A stretch of DNA of 64,000 nucleotides from Vogesella fluminis (GTDB taxonomy: Bacteria; Pseudomonadota; Gammaproteobacteria; Burkholderiales; Chromobacteriaceae), in contig NZ_BMYP01000003.1 of NCBI RefSeq assembly GCF_014652335.1, positions 1,666-65,665 on the forward strand, read 5' to 3'. The notes under the pieces are model-generated. The model saw only the letters and a list, made by a program, of their open reading frames with translations, searched no databases and was not told the origin of the DNA. Below are positions 37,912 through 52,600 of the stretch, one piece after another. Position 1 is the stretch's first letter, and the number at the start of each line of letters is the position of its first letter. The translations under genes were made by a program, and so were the position numbers.

Positions 37912-38912
37912 CAGGAACGCCCCTTGCGATGGCCGAACACTGCGGGCCGGGTGTACTGGTCCAGCAGCGGCACCGTCATGTTCATCAGCAGCACGGCGAA
38001 GGCAATGCCGTCCGGGAAATTGCCGAACACGCGGATGACGTAAGTCAGCAGCCCGACGCCAAAGCCGAAGATCAGCCGCCCCCTGGGCGTGCTGGCGCCG
38101 GACACCGGATCGGTGACGATGAAGGCCGCCGCCAGCAGGGTGCCGCCTTGCAGCAGGTGCAGCAGCGGCGACGCGTACTGTGCCGGCTGCCACAGCCACA
38201 GCGGCAGCGCCAGTGCCAGCAGCCCGGCCAGCATCGCCAGCGGTGTCTGCCACGGGATCAGCTTCTGCCGCCATAGCCACAGGCCGCCGGCCAGCCAGCC
38301 CAGCGCGATCAGCCCCTGCGCCGACGATTGCGGCAGCAGTCCGGCTAGCGCCTGGCCTTGGCGTAGCCCGGTCTTGAGCACGTCCAGCGGCGTGGCGCTG
38401 CTGATCGCGTCCGGCACGCTGCCGGCAGGCAGCGTGTGCAGGAAGATCCACTGCCACTGCGCGGCGGCGTCCAGCGGCAGCTGCGGGCTGCCCCACTGCG
38501 CCATCTGCGCCGGGAACGACACCACCATCAGCGCAAAGCCGGCCATCGCCGGGTTGAACGGGTTGTTGCCGAGGCCGCCGTACAGCTGCTTGGCGACGAT
38601 GATGGCGAACAGGGTGGCGACCACGATCATCCACCAGCCGCCCAGCGGCGGCAGCGACAGCGCCAGCAGCCAGGCGGTGACGATGGCGGACAGGTCCTTC
38701 AGCGCCGGCAGTACCGCCACGCCGCGCAGGCGCAGCATGGCGGCCTCGGCCGCCAGCGCGGTGAGGCTGGCCAGCAGCAGCTGCAGCAGCACGCCGACGC
38801 CGTGGCAGTAGACGGACAGGGCGATGCCGGGCAGCAGCGCGGCGAGGACTTTCAGCATCACCGTGGATACGGTGGCCGGCTTGGCGATATGGGTCGAGTG
38901 GATGGCGGTCAT
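37911..38912 (-). CDS. rsxD: Rsx/Rnf complex subunit D (covalent FMN)
   Basis: 333-residue membrane subunit, NqrB homologue, with about nine to ten helices. GGLGNNPFNPAMAGFALMVV is conserved, and SSATPLDVLKT contains the flavinylated Thr (S-A-T). It ends at ATGA with rsxG and begins at ATGA with rsxC. Together with RsxA, C, E and G it forms the ion-linked ferredoxin/NADH oxidoreductase; in enterobacteria this complex reduces SoxR. Confidence 0.96.
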   Translation of the reverse strand: MTAIHSTHIAKPATVSTVMLKVLAALLPGIALSVYCHGVGVLLQLLLASLTALAAEAAMLRLRGVAVLPALKDLSAIVTAWLLALSLPPLGGWWMIVVATLFAIIVAKQLYGGLGNNPFNPAMAGFALMVVSFPAQMAQWGSPQLPLDAAAQWQWIFLHTLPAGSVPDAISSATPLDVLKTGLRQGQALAGLLPQSSAQGLIALGWLAGGLWLWRQKLIPWQTPLAMLAGLLALALPLWLWQPAQYASPLLHLLQGGTLLAAAFIVTDPVSGASTPRGRLIFGFGVGLLTYVIRVFGNFPDGIAFAVLLMNMTVPLLDQYTRPAVFGHRKGRS

Positions 38913-40696
38913 GGGTCGGGTTGCTGGTTGGCGCGGGCATCGTCGGCGGCGGCCTTGCGCGCGGCGGCGCGGGCCATCGCCGCGGCAATCGCTGCCTGCT
39001 TGGCGTCGTCGAGTCCGCTGCTGGTTGGTGGCGGGGCGGGGGGCTGGCCGCTGGCGGCCTTGGCTTGGTCGGCGGCGGCCTTGCGCGCGGCGGCACGCGC
39101 CATCGCCGCGGCAATCGCCGCCTGCTTGGCGTCATTCAGGCCGCTGCTGTGCTGCTCCGGCAGCGGTGCCGCTTCGCGCTGCGCGGCGGCCCGTGCCATG
39201 GCGGCGGCGATGGCGGCCTGTTTCGGGTCGGCAGGCACAACGTTGGCCGCAGCGCTGTGGCTGGCTGCCTGTCGCGCGGCGGCCTGGGCCGCCTTGTCGG
39301 CGAGGCGTTGCGCCTTTTCCGCCTTGTCGCGCTGCAGGCGGAACTGGCGGAACTCGTGGCGCTGGCGCGCCAGGTTGGCCGCGTTCTTGTCGCGCTCGGC
39401 GGCCCAGATCTCGCTCTTGGCGAAACGGTAGTAGTCGACCAGCGGAATCTGGCTGGGGCAGACGTAGCTGCAGGCGCCGCATTCGATGCAGTCGAACAGC
39501 TGCCACTGCTGTGCCTTGTCGAAGTTTTTGGCCTTGGCGAACCAGAACAGGTCCATCGGCTGCAGCGACACCGGGCAGGCGCTGGCGCAGTCGCCGCAGC
39601 GGATGCAGGCCTGCGCCTGCGGCCGCGGCGGGAACAGCGCCGGCGACTTGACGAGCAGGCAGTTGCCGGCCTTGGTCAGCCCGGCGGCAAGGTCGGGCAG
39701 GGTGAAACCCATCAGCGGCCCGCCCATCACCACTTCGTGGCTGTCGCGGTGTGGCCGCGCCAGCGCCAGCAGCTGGTCCAGCGGGGTGCCGATCAGCGCC
39801 TCGACGTTGGCCGCAGCCTCCACCGCACCGGTGAGGGTGACGATGCGGCTGATCAGCGGCTCGCCGTGCAGCACCGCGCGGCCGATGGCGTAGACGGTGG
39901 CGACGTTGAAACACTGCACACCGTGTTCGGTGGCGCGCACGCCGTGCGGGATGGCCTTGCCGGTCAGGATGCGGATCAGCTGCTTGGCGCCGCCGCTGGG
40001 GTATTTGGTCGGCACCGCCACCACGCCGAAACCGTGTGCGGCAGCGGCGGCCTGCATCGCGGCGATGGCCTGCGGCTTGTTGTCCTCGATGCCGATCAGC
40101 ACCTGGCGCGCCTGCAGCGCATGGCGGGTGACGGCGATGCCGTCGCAGATGGCGTCGGCGCGCTCGCGCATCAGGCGGTCGTCGCAGCTGATGTAGGGTT
40201 CGCACTCGGCGCCGTTGATGACCAGCGTTTCCAGCGGGCTGACGCCGAGCTTCAGGTGGCTGGGGAATACCGCACCGCCGAGGCCGACGATGCCCATCTG
40301 CGCCAGGAAGTCGCGGATTTCGGCGCCGCTGCGCTGCGGCCAGTCGTGCAGCGGCTGGCGCTCGATCCAGCGCTCCTCCCCGTCGCTGTCGAGGGTGATG
40401 GCCAGCTCCGGCAGGCCGGACGGGTGGGCAAACGGCTGCGGCGCGATGGCGGTGACCACGCCGGAAGTCGGCGCGTGCACCGCGGCCGACAGGCGGCCGT
40501 CGGCACTGGCGATCAGCTGGCCCTTGGCGACGCGGTCGCCGACGGCGACACAGGGACGCGCGGCGTTGCCCATGCCCTGGCGCAGCGCGACGTGCAGCTG
40601 TGGCGGCAGCGGCGCCTGGCGGATCGGCGTGGCGCTGGATTGCGCCTTGTTTTCCGGCGGGTGGATGCCGCCGGGGAAGTCGAACAGCGGCATCAT
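38909..40696 (-). CDS. rsxC: Rsx/Rnf complex subunit C with Ala-rich repeat tail
   Basis: 595-residue peripheral subunit. It starts [20 protein letters not shown], followed by an NqrA-like barrel/biotinyl-like part ([17 protein letters not shown]) and the FMN/NADH-binding region ([37 protein letters not shown]). It has two 4Fe-4S motifs ([17 protein letters not shown] and [18 protein letters not shown]). The C-terminal 150 residues are Lys/Ala-rich with three near-identical units of the form [21 protein letters not shown] similar repetitive tail is known in E. coli RsxC. The start overlaps the rsxB stop by ATGA. Confidence 0.96.
   Translation of the reverse strand: MMPLFDFPGGIHPPENKAQSSATPIRQAPLPPQLHVALRQGMGNAARPCVAVGDRVAKGQLIASADGRLSAAVHAPTSGVVTAIAPQPFAHPSGLPELAITLDSDGEERWIERQPLHDWPQRSGAEIRDFLAQMGIVGLGGAVFPSHLKLGVSPLETLVINGAECEPYISCDDRLMRERADAICDGIAVTRHALQARQVLIGIEDNKPQAIAAMQAAAAAHGFGVVAVPTKYPSGGAKQLIRILTGKAIPHGVRATEHGVQCFNVATVYAIGRAVLHGEPLISRIVTLTGAVEAAANVEALIGTPLDQLLALARPHRDSHEVVMGGPLMGFTLPDLAAGLTKAGNCLLVKSPALFPPRPQAQACIRCGDCASACPVSLQPMDLFWFAKAKNFDKAQQWQLFDCIECGACSYVCPSQIPLVDYYRFAKSEIWAAERDKNAANLARQRHEFRQFRLQRDKAEKAQRLADKAAQAAARQAASHSAAANVVPADPKQAAIAAAMARAAAQREAAPLPEQHSSGLNDAKQAAIAAAMARAAARKAAADQAKAASGQPPAPPPTSSGLDDAKQAAIAAAMARAAARKAAADDARANQQPDP
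38930..39240. repeat. Three tandem coding repeats in the rsxC 3' end
   Basis: Three units, the first two starting about 125 bases apart, encode [17 protein letters not shown] and a Pro/Ser-rich linker. DNA identity between units is high, so they look recently amplified or homogenised. Confidence 0.8.
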
Positions 40697-41268
40697 CGCG
40701 TGGCCCCGCTGCTGACGTTCCTGATCGGGATGGTGGGGTAGCGCCACTGCCAGTTGGTCAGCTCGCTGCCCGGCGGAATCATGCGGATGCAGTCGACCGG
40801 ACAGGGCGCCAGGCATAGCTCGCAGCCGGTGCACTCGCTGGCGATCACGGTGTGCATCTGCCTGGCGGCGCCGAGAATGGCGTCCACCGGACAGGCCTGG
40901 ATGCACAGGGTGCAGCCGATACAGGTAGCCTCGTCGATCAGCGCCACCGCCTTCGCTTTCGGCTGCGGTGCGTCCGCGCCAAACGGTTTGAACTCGACGC
41001 CGAGCAGCTCGGCCAGTTTGCGGATGCCGTCCTCGCCGCCGGGCGGGCACTTGTTGATGTCGTCGCTGCCGGCGGCCAGCGCCTCGGCGTAGGGGCGACA
41101 GCCGGGATGGTTGCACTGGCCGCACTGCGTCTGCGGCAGGATGGCGTCGATCTTGTCCAGCAGCGGATCGGCCTTGACGCTAAAGCGCACCGAGGCATAG
41201 CCGAGAATGGCGCCCAGCAGCAGCGCCAGCAGCAGCATCAGCGCCACCGCGATCAGCAATTGGCTCAT
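40693..41268 (-). CDS. rsxB: Rsx/Rnf complex ferredoxin subunit B
   Basis: 191 residues: an N-terminal membrane helix ([20 protein letters not shown]), a Fe-S domain with [16 protein letters not shown] and KCPPGG, then two ferredoxin-type 4Fe-4S motifs, [16 protein letters not shown] and [16 protein letters not shown]. It shuttles electrons into the membrane subunits. ATGA overlaps at both ends (rsxA before, rsxC after). Confidence 0.96.
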   Translation of the reverse strand: MSQLLIAVALMLLLALLLGAILGYASVRFSVKADPLLDKIDAILPQTQCGQCNHPGCRPYAEALAAGSDDINKCPPGGEDGIRKLAELLGVEFKPFGADAPQPKAKAVALIDEATCIGCTLCIQACPVDAILGAARQMHTVIASECTGCELCLAPCPVDCIRMIPPGSELTNWQWRYPTIPIRNVSSGATR

Positions 41269-41846
41269 TGCACCAGCCCCCCGAAACCCATGAACGCGAG
41301 GCTCATCAGCCCGGCGGTGACCAGCGCGATCGCGGTGCCGCGAAACGGCAGCGGCACGTCGGCGCCTTCCAGCCGTTCGCGCATGGCGCCGAACAGGATC
41401 AGGATCAGCGAGAAGCCGAGTGCGGAGCCGAGGCCGAACACCAGTGCCTCGGCAAAGCTGTGCTGCGCCTGCACGTTGAGCAGCGGCACGCCCAGCACCG
41501 CGCAGTTGGTGGTGATCAGCGGCAGGTAGATGCCCAGCGACTGGTACAGCACCGGGCTGGTCTTGTGGATCACCATTTCGGTGAACTGCACGATGGCGGC
41601 GATCACCACGATGAAGGACAGCGTGCGCAGGTATTCGAGATCGAGTGCGACCAGCAGCAGGTTGATCAGGTGGCTGCTGCCGGAGGCCAGTGTCAGCACG
41701 AAGGCGGTGGCGGCACCCATGCCGATGGCGGCTTCCAGCTTTCTGGATACCCCCATGAACGGGCACAGCCCGAGCATGCGCACCAGTACCACGTTGTTGA
41801 CGAGTACGGTGCTGACCAGCAGCAAAAAGTAGTGTTGCAAATCCAT
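41265..41846 (-). CDS. rsxA: Rsx/Rnf complex subunit A
   Basis: 193-residue membrane subunit, six helices, NqrE homologue: [20 protein letters not shown] and [17 protein letters not shown] with the cysteines thought to coordinate an intramembrane Fe-S centre. First gene of the operon; a good promoter lies just upstream at 41875-41903. Confidence 0.96.
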   Translation of the reverse strand: MDLQHYFLLLVSTVLVNNVVLVRMLGLCPFMGVSRKLEAAIGMGAATAFVLTLASGSSHLINLLLVALDLEYLRTLSFIVVIAAIVQFTEMVIHKTSPVLYQSLGIYLPLITTNCAVLGVPLLNVQAQHSFAEALVFGLGSALGFSLILILFGAMRERLEGADVPLPFRGTAIALVTAGLMSLAFMGFGGLVQ

Positions 41847-41874
41847 TCCGGGGTCCGGTAAGCGTTATCCGCGG

Positions 41875-41903
41875 ATTATCCGTGTTCGCCGGTGCCGCTT
41901 CAA
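41875..41903 (-). promoter_or_regulatory. Promoter of the rsxABCDGE-nth operon
   Basis: Minus strand TTGAAG (41898-41903), 17-base spacer, GATAAT (41875-41880); start near 41868. An AACCT/AGGTT dyad lies at the -35 side. Confidence 0.7.
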
Positions 41904-41982
41904 CCTTGAACAGGTTCTAAGTCGGTGGCCGGCTTCTGTCACGGCCGGGTAGGCGACATGAGCGACAGACTGGCGAAATGAC

Positions 41983-42004
41983 TTGCGGCCAACGTTGGCC
42001 GCAA
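41983..42004. repeat. Perfect 22-bp palindrome of two fused repeat copies (rsxA-clpB)
   Basis: Two one-mismatch copies (AACGTTGGCCGCA form) share the central AACGTT, giving TTGCGGCCAAC followed by its exact complement. It sits in the divergent gap between rsxA and clpB promoters, so here it is not at gene ends. The rest of the 332-base gap holds only the two promoters. Confidence 0.88.
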
Positions 42005-42116
42005 TGTGCGGGCCTCTTGCTTTTTGTCGGCTGCCGCCGTCGTATGGGCTATGGTGGTACAAGCTGGCCGGCATGGCGGCGCGGTTTGACCGCAGACAAA
42101 AACGCTGCGGATGCCG

Positions 42117-42144
42117 CTTGAAAAGCCATGCGGGCTGCCCAAGT
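42117..42144 (+). promoter_or_regulatory. Heat-shock (sigma-32 type) promoter of clpB
   Basis: CTTGAAA (42117-42123), 13-base spacer, GCCCAAGT (42137-42144), close to the consensus CTTGAA and CCCCATNT. Located 35 bases before the ATG. Confidence 0.6.
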
Positions 42145-42178
42145 TTGTCATCATCAAACTGCAAGCAAGGAGCCTGTG

Positions 42179-44755
<2,577 letters not shown>

Positions 44756-44784
44756 GCCGGTTGGCTGTTGACGCGTCGTAGACC

Positions 44785-44826
44785 AGGGTTGGCCGCAAGG
44801 CGTAGAGGCTTGCGGCCAACCTTTTT
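44785..44826. terminator. Terminator made of an inverted pair of the dispersed 13-mer
   Basis: A one-mismatch copy (44785-44797, plus) and an exact copy (44811-44823, minus) form a 13-bp stem GGTTGGCCGCAAG/CTTGCGGCCAACC with a short loop, followed by TTTTT on the plus strand. It separates the convergent clpB and nucleotidase genes and looks like a functional intrinsic terminator for clpB. Confidence 0.85.
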
Positions 44827-44831
44827 GTGCC

Positions 44832-46466
44832 TTAGCGGCGGATCACGCTGTCGCCCGGCTCGAAGTTGGTGCTGCGGATCGGGCTTTGTGCGCTGATGTA
44901 GGCCTTCAGCATGTCGGCGTCGACAAAGCCGGTGTCGACAAAACCGGGCTTGCCGGCGAGGCGCGGGTAGCCGTCGCCGCCGGCGGCCATGAAGCTGTTG
45001 ATCGCCATGCGGTAGATCCTGGCCGGGTCGATGGCCTTGCCGCCGATGCGGGCCTGCTTCACTTCACCGTTCTCGATCAGCAGTTGCACGCCGGCAAACT
45101 GGGCGAAGGCACCGGCGCCGGCGCTCATTTTCGCGGCGGCGGCGAGGTAGTCCAGCGCGTCCTTGCCGCTGAAGTCGATGAAGGTGAGGGTGCTGCCGAA
45201 CGGGAACACCTTCAGCACGTCCTTGTAGGTGAGCTTGCCGGCCGGCAGCGAGTCACGGATGCCGCCGGAGTTGACCACCGCAAAATCGGCGCGGGCCTTG
45301 TCCATCATCGCCATCGCGGTGAACACGCCGAGGCTGGTCGGCTGTTTGCGCACCTCGCTGCGGTCGCCGTTAAGCTTGCCGTCGCTGCTGCCCACTTCCA
45401 CGCCCAGCGCCGCCTGGCCCTTGTCCTGATAGGGCTTGAGGAAGCCCAGCAGCGCCAGGTCCTCGGCGATCTCGGCGGTGTACGGCACCTTCTGGCTGCT
45501 GCCGTCCGCGCGCTTGACCGTCTGTTTCAGGTTGACCGGCAGCAGTTGGTACTTGAGCAGCGTCAGTTCGCCGTTGCGGTACTCGAAATCGGCGCGGCCA
45601 ACGTATTTGCCCCATTCGTGCGCCTGCACGATCCAGGCGCCGTTCTGGCGGTCCGGGGCGCACGGCTGGCCGGGGACGTAGGCGTCGTTGCGCACGTTCT
45701 CGGCCTGCATGCACACCGGGTTCTGGCTGTGGCCGCCGACGATGAGGTCGAAGCCCTGCACCGCACGCGCCATCTCCACGTCGCCCGCGGCATTCACGCC
45801 GTGGTTGCCGTCGGGGTAATGGCCCATGTGGGTGGCGGCGATCACGACATTGGCGCGCGCCTTCAGCTCCGGCATCAGCGCGGCGGCCTCGGCGGCCGGC
45901 TGGCGGAATTCCACGCCCTTGACATTGTCGGGGCTGACCAGCTTCCAGGTGTCGTCGGTGGTCAGGCCCATCACCGCCACCTTGACGCCGCCGAGGTTGA
46001 AGATCTGGTACGGCTGGAACAGGCGCCGGCCGTCCTTGTAAACGTTGGCCGCCAGCATCGGGAAGTCGATCCAGCGCTGCTGTTTCTGCAGCACCGCCAG
46101 CGGCTTGTCGAACTCGTGGTTGCCGACCGCCATCGCGTCGTAGCCCAGCTTGTTCATGCCCTTGAAGTCAGGCTCGGCGTCCTGCAGGTCGGATTCCGGT
46201 ACCCCGGTGTTCACGTCGCCGCCGTCCAGCAACAGGCTGTAGCCGCCCTGGGCCTTGACCTCGGCGCGGATGCCGTCGATCAGCGTCTTGCGCGCGGCCA
46301 TGCCGTATTCACCATCGCTGTTTTTCCAGAAGCGGCCGTGGTGGTCGTTGGTGTGCAGGATGGTGATGCGGTAGGTCTGGTCCGGCTGATAGCCGCCCAG
46401 GCTGCTGCAGCCGCCGATGCCCAGTGCCAGCAGTGACAGGCCGATGGTGGTGATGCGTGCCTTCAT
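44832..46466 (-). CDS. UshA-like 5'-nucleotidase/UDP-sugar hydrolase, predicted lipoprotein
   Basis: 544-residue exported metallophosphoesterase. Signal with lipobox (SLLALGIGGCSSLGG), metallophosphatase motifs ILHTNDHHGRFW, LLDGGDVNTG, AVGNHEFDKP and GGHSQNP, then the C-terminal nucleotide-binding domain (VVNSGGIRDSLPAGKLTYKD, INSFMAAGGDGYPRL). It would hydrolyse periplasmic nucleotides for uptake. Most UshA proteins are soluble; the GC lipobox suggests membrane attachment here. Convergent with clpB, followed upstream on the same strand by the glnS terminator. Confidence 0.9.
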   Translation of the reverse strand: MKARITTIGLSLLALGIGGCSSLGGYQPDQTYRITILHTNDHHGRFWKNSDGEYGMAARKTLIDGIRAEVKAQGGYSLLLDGGDVNTGVPESDLQDAEPDFKGMNKLGYDAMAVGNHEFDKPLAVLQKQQRWIDFPMLAANVYKDGRRLFQPYQIFNLGGVKVAVMGLTTDDTWKLVSPDNVKGVEFRQPAAEAAALMPELKARANVVIAATHMGHYPDGNHGVNAAGDVEMARAVQGFDLIVGGHSQNPVCMQAENVRNDAYVPGQPCAPDRQNGAWIVQAHEWGKYVGRADFEYRNGELTLLKYQLLPVNLKQTVKRADGSSQKVPYTAEIAEDLALLGFLKPYQDKGQAALGVEVGSSDGKLNGDRSEVRKQPTSLGVFTAMAMMDKARADFAVVNSGGIRDSLPAGKLTYKDVLKVFPFGSTLTFIDFSGKDALDYLAAAAKMSAGAGAFAQFAGVQLLIENGEVKQARIGGKAIDPARIYRMAINSFMAAGGDGYPRLAGKPGFVDTGFVDADMLKAYISAQSPIRSTNFEPGDSVIRR

Positions 46467-46497
46467 CTCGTTAACCCCTCAGTAAACGCGTAATGAC

Positions 46498-46528
46498 GAA
46501 AAAATGGCAGGACATCGAGTCCTGCCAT
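46498..46528 (-). terminator. glnS terminator
   Basis: ATGGCAGGAC/GTCCTGCCAT, 10-bp stem with 5-base loop and T6 on the minus strand, 50 bases after the glnS stop. Confidence 0.88.
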
Positions 46529-46580
46529 GCTTTGCATCATTAACTTAGCGTATCTGCGGGGATCATGCCATCCCGGATGC

Positions 46581-48266
<1,686 letters not shown>

Positions 48267-48341
48267 GGTGATGAATTCGGTCGGCAATAATCTGATCTTG
48301 CGATTGTACCCGATTCGCCTGTTGCCGCGCAGTGGGCGCTT

Positions 48342-48369
48342 CGCTTGCGGCCAACGTTGGCCGCAAGCG
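48342..48369. repeat. Perfect 28-bp palindrome of two fused repeat copies
   Basis: CGCTTGCGGCCAAC joined to its exact complement; it contains two overlapping AACGTTGGCCGCA-form copies on opposite strands. It lies between the HD-GYP gene stop (48372) and glnS start, where the upstream transcript ends. No T-run. Confidence 0.9.
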
Positions 48370-48371
48370 GC

Positions 48372-49547
48372 TCAGGCATTCCACAGCTTCAAGAGGAAGG
48401 CGGGGCGCACGCCGGCTTCCTGTGGCGACACCGGCTGGCTGATGGCGTAGTCGGCAAGGCCGGTGTTGCGCGGCATCGGCTCGCCGTACACCTCGCCGTT
48501 GGCGGCGCGCACGCTGGCGACGCGCGGCTGGGTGTTGTTGCCGTCGGCGGCGCGGTGGGTGACGATGGCGATTTCCTGGTTGGCCAGCCGCACGAAACTG
48601 CCGGGTGGATAGATGCCCAGCTCCTTGATCAGCAGCGCGACAAAGCGCGAATCGAACTCGCTGAATTCGCCCTTGTACAGCCGTGCCAGCGCGATTGACG
48701 GCAGCCGGCCGGCGCGGTGCGCCTGGCTGATCAGCAGCGAGGTCAGTACGTCGGTGAGGCGGATCAGGTGCGCGCCGGGATCGATCTCTTCCTTCTTCAG
48801 ACCATAGGGATAACCGGCGCCATTCCATTCCTCGTGGTGCTGCTGCACCAGCAGGTGCCAGCGCTCGTTCTCCACGCCCAGGTCGCGCAGCAGCGCGGAG
48901 GACAGCAGCGGGTGGCCGTACATCTGCTGTTGCTGCTCGTTGCTGAGCTTGGCCTGCTGCTTGGTCAGCTCGCTGTGCAGCCCGGTGGCGGAGATGTTCA
49001 TGGTCAGCGCCGCGCACAGCAGCACCTGCATCTCGTCGGCCGGCAGCTTCAGGCGCCGCCCCAGCACCGCGAGGATAGCGGCGGTGTGCAGGCTGTGGGT
49101 ACTGCCATAGTCCTGGATCGGCACCAGCAGGCAGGCGGCAATCAGCCCGTCCGGCTGTTGTGCTGCCAGTGCGGCCAGCCGCTGCGCTACCTGTGTCACT
49201 TGCGCCTCGAACTCGCTGACGTGGAAGTAATGATTGAGCAGGCCTCGCATCTTGTGCGCCAGGCTGTCCATCTCCACCAGCGGGTTGCGGCCGCGGCTTT
49301 CGCGTTCCTTGCGCAACTGCTCCTGCTGCTTTTCGCGGCGTTCGCGCAATTCGCGTTCGGCGGCAGCCATTTTGGCATCGCTGCTGATTTCGCCGTTGGC
49401 CAGCAGGCGCTGTTTCTGTTCCTCGGTCAGCACGTAGTGGCCGCGCTTGACCAGCAGCACGCCGCTCTTGTGGTACACGTCCATCTGCAATTCCTTGCCG
49501 ACGATGACGTGGCTGGCGCTCAGTTTGGTAGTCGTTGTTTCACTCAT
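48372..49547 (-). CDS. HD-GYP-like protein with degenerate HD site
   Basis: 391 residues. About 1-60 resembles the DUF3391-like N-terminal part (LQMDVYHKSGVLLVKRGHYV). A Glu/Arg-rich coiled coil follows (AAERELRERREKQQEQLRKE), then an HD-GYP fold from about 140. The GYP side is recognisable (QQHHEEWNGAGYPYGL), but the metal-binding HD pair of LLHDIGK is replaced by AALTMNISATG. It therefore probably cannot hydrolyse cyclic-di-GMP by the usual mechanism and may bind ligand or partners instead. It is encoded between hrpA and glnS. Confidence 0.82.
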   Translation of the reverse strand: MSETTTTKLSASHVIVGKELQMDVYHKSGVLLVKRGHYVLTEEQKQRLLANGEISSDAKMAAAERELRERREKQQEQLRKERESRGRNPLVEMDSLAHKMRGLLNHYFHVSEFEAQVTQVAQRLAALAAQQPDGLIAACLLVPIQDYGSTHSLHTAAILAVLGRRLKLPADEMQVLLCAALTMNISATGLHSELTKQQAKLSNEQQQQMYGHPLLSSALLRDLGVENERWHLLVQQHHEEWNGAGYPYGLKKEEIDPGAHLIRLTDVLTSLLISQAHRAGRLPSIALARLYKGEFSEFDSRFVALLIKELGIYPPGSFVRLANQEIAIVTHRAADGNNTQPRVASVRAANGEVYGEPMPRNTGLADYAISQPVSPQEAGVRPAFLLKLWNA

Positions 49548-49667
49548 AAGCTGCGAGTCCGGCCCTTGTGATGACGTATCTGTGTGTGGGTGCGAATGGT
49601 CTTGTTATGGTGGTGTCCGGCGCGGCCGCGGCGCTGATGCCTGCATGCGGCGGCCGCGGGAGCGCGA

Positions 49668-52600
49668 TCAGCGCAGGTTTTTCGGCAGTTCGTCCCACAG
49701 TTTCAACAGCCGCTTCACCGATACCGGATACGGCGTTTTCAGCTCCTGGGCAAACAGGCCGACGCGCAGCTCCTCAATATGCCAGCGAAACTGTTGCAAC
49801 GCCAAGCTGGCACCGCCGCGCTCGTTTTCTTCCGCCATGCGCACTTCCCATTTCTGCCACAGGTCACGGATCTCGGCGCCGCGCTGGCCGTCGCGCTGCG
49901 CGTTGGCCGGCTGCTTGTCCATGCGCAGGCTCATTGCCTTCATGTAGCGCGGCAGCTGCGGCAGCTGGCTCCACGGCGTGGCGGTGAGGAAGCCCTTGTA
50001 CACCAGCCGGCCTAGCTGTTGCGTCAGATCAAAGCCGAGGCGGTGCTTCTGCAGCTTGGGCAGCAGCGACTGGTATTCGGCGGCGATCTGGTTCAGGTAG
50101 CTGGTCACCGCCTGTGTCACCGCCGGCAGCCGGGTACGGGCGCGCGCCTTCTGCTCGTTGAATGCCTTTTCGGTGCGCGGCAGCTCGTCGTCGCCGATGA
50201 AGGCGCGGTCGCAGATGGCGGCGATGGCGTCCTGCAGCAGCTCGTCGACATTGCACACGTTGCGCAGCTGCAAGCCAAGCTGGGTCATGCCCGGCAGGCC
50301 CTTGTTCAGCTGCTTCATGTGCTCCTTCAACTGGTACTGCAGCAGGCGCACCACGCCGCGGCGGTGCTCAAGGTTGGCCGCGGTCTCGGTGTCGAACAGG
50401 CGGATCGCCACCCGTTCGCCCTTGGCGTCGGTCTCGATGGTCAGCGCCGGGAAGCCGGTCAGCTGCTGGCGACCGCGCGCGAACTGGATCGCCTGCGGCA
50501 GCTCGCCAAAGTCCCACGCCTCGACATTGTCGCGCTCGAACTCGGCGCTGGTGTCGCGGAAGGTCAGCTGCGCCGCCTGGCCGAACTGCTTCTGCAGCGC
50601 GAGCAGGTCGCGGCCCATGCCGATTTCCTGCTTGCCGTCATCGACGATGCGGAAGTTGAACAGCAGGTGCGGCGGCAGTTCCATGGTGGCAAATTCCAGC
50701 GGGTCCACTTTCAGCCCGCCGGTGTGGCGCAGGATGAAGTGCGCCAGCTGCGGCGCGATCGGCTGCTGGGTGTCCGGGTTGCTCAGCAGGAACTGGGTCA
50801 CGAAATCCGGCACCGGTACGCAGCAACGGCGAATCTGCTTCGGCAGGCCCTTGATCATCGCCTGCAGCTTTTCTCGGATCATGCCCGGCACCAGCCATTC
50901 GAATTCCGCCGGCTGCAGGGTGTTGAGTACCGCCAGCGGCAGGTCAATGGTGACGCCATCCAGCGGGTGGTTCGGCTCGAAACGGTAGCGCAGGCGGCAG
51001 CGGCTCTCGGCCAGCTCGCGCCATTCCGGGAACTGGTTTTCCGACACGTGTTCGGCGGCGTGGCGCATCAGCTCGTCGCGGGTCAGGAACAGGATTTTCG
51101 GGTTCTGCTGTTCCGCTTCCTTGCGCCACGCCTCGAAGCTGGCGGCATCGACAACGTCTGACCCAAGACGCTCGGCGTAGAACGCGTACAGCGCGTCCTC
51201 GTCCACCAGCACGTCCTGGCGTCGCGCCTTGTGCTCCAGCTGCTCCACCTCGCGGATCAGCTGCTGGTTGCGCTGGAAGAACGGCGCGTTGCTGACGTAC
51301 TCCATCGCCACCAGCGCGCCGCGGATGAACAGCTCGCGGGCTTCTTCTGGCGCGATGCGGCCGTAGCTGACCGGGCGGCGCGCGATCAGCGTCAGGCCGA
51401 ACAGTGTCACCCGCTCGCTGGCCACCACCTCGCCGCGCGATTTTTCCCAGTGCGGCTCGAAGTGGTGCAGCTTGACCAGGTGCGGCGCGACGGCCTCTAC
51501 CCACTCCGGCTCGATGCGCGCCACGCAGCGGCCGTACAGCTTGGTGGTTTCCACCAGCTCGGCGGTGACGATCCATTTCGGGCGTACCTTTTTCAGGCCG
51601 GTGCCGGGGAACACCAGGAAGCTGCCGCCGCGCGCGCCGGTGTAGTCGTCGCTCTCCTGCGACTTCATGCCGATATTGCCGATCAGGCCGGTGAGCAGCG
51701 CCTTGTGCAGCTTCTCGTAGGCCAGCAGATCGGCCTGCGCGCGTTTCTTCGGCGTGGTCTCAAGGTTGGCCGCAACCGCCGCCGGCGCGTGCGCCTTGTC
51801 TTTCTCGATCAGGTTCAGCTCGCTGGCGATGTCGGCCAGCTGCGCGTGCAGCTCGCGCCACTCGCGCATGCGCAGGTGCGACAGGAAGTGCTCGTGGCAG
51901 AGGTTGACCAGCTGGCGGTTGCTGGTCTTGTTGGCCAGCGCGTTGCTGAAGAAATCCCACAGGTGCAGGTAGGACAGGAAGTCGGACTTCTCGTCGTTGA
52001 AGCGGGCCTGCGCGCGATCGGCGGCCTCGCGCGCCTCGAACGGCCGCTCGCGCGGGTCCTGGATCGACAGCCCGGCGGCGATGATCAGCACCTCGCGCAC
52101 GCAGTGGTGCTCGCGGCCGGCCAGCAGCATGCGGCCAACCTTGGGGTCGACCGGAATGCGCGCCAGCTCGGTGCCGACCGGTGTCAGCTGCAGCTGTTCG
52201 TCCACCGCGCCCAGCTCCTGCAACACCTGGTAGCCGTCGGCGATCAGGCGGCTGGACGGCGGTTCGATGAACGGGAATTCGTCGACCTTGCCCAGGCGCA
52301 GCGCGGCCATGCGCAGGATCACCGCGGCCAGGCTGCAGCGCACGATTTCGGGGTCGGTAAACGCCGGGCGGGCGTTGAAGTCGTCTTCGGCGTACAGCCG
52401 CACGCAGACGCCGGCTTCGATCCGGCCGCAACGGCCGGCACGCTGGCGCGCGGCCGCCTGCGAGATTTTCTCTACTTGTAATTGCTCGACCTTGGCGCGC
52501 GGGCTGTAGCGCTTGATGCGGGCGTGGCCGGTGTCGATCACGTACTTGATGCCAGGCACCGTCAGCGAGGTCTCGGCCACGTTGGTGGCCAGCACGATGC

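Noticed and set aside
30066-41846. rsxABCDGE followed by nth as a novel linkage
   Set aside because: The same order is known in enterobacteria, so it is conserved context and not a new system.
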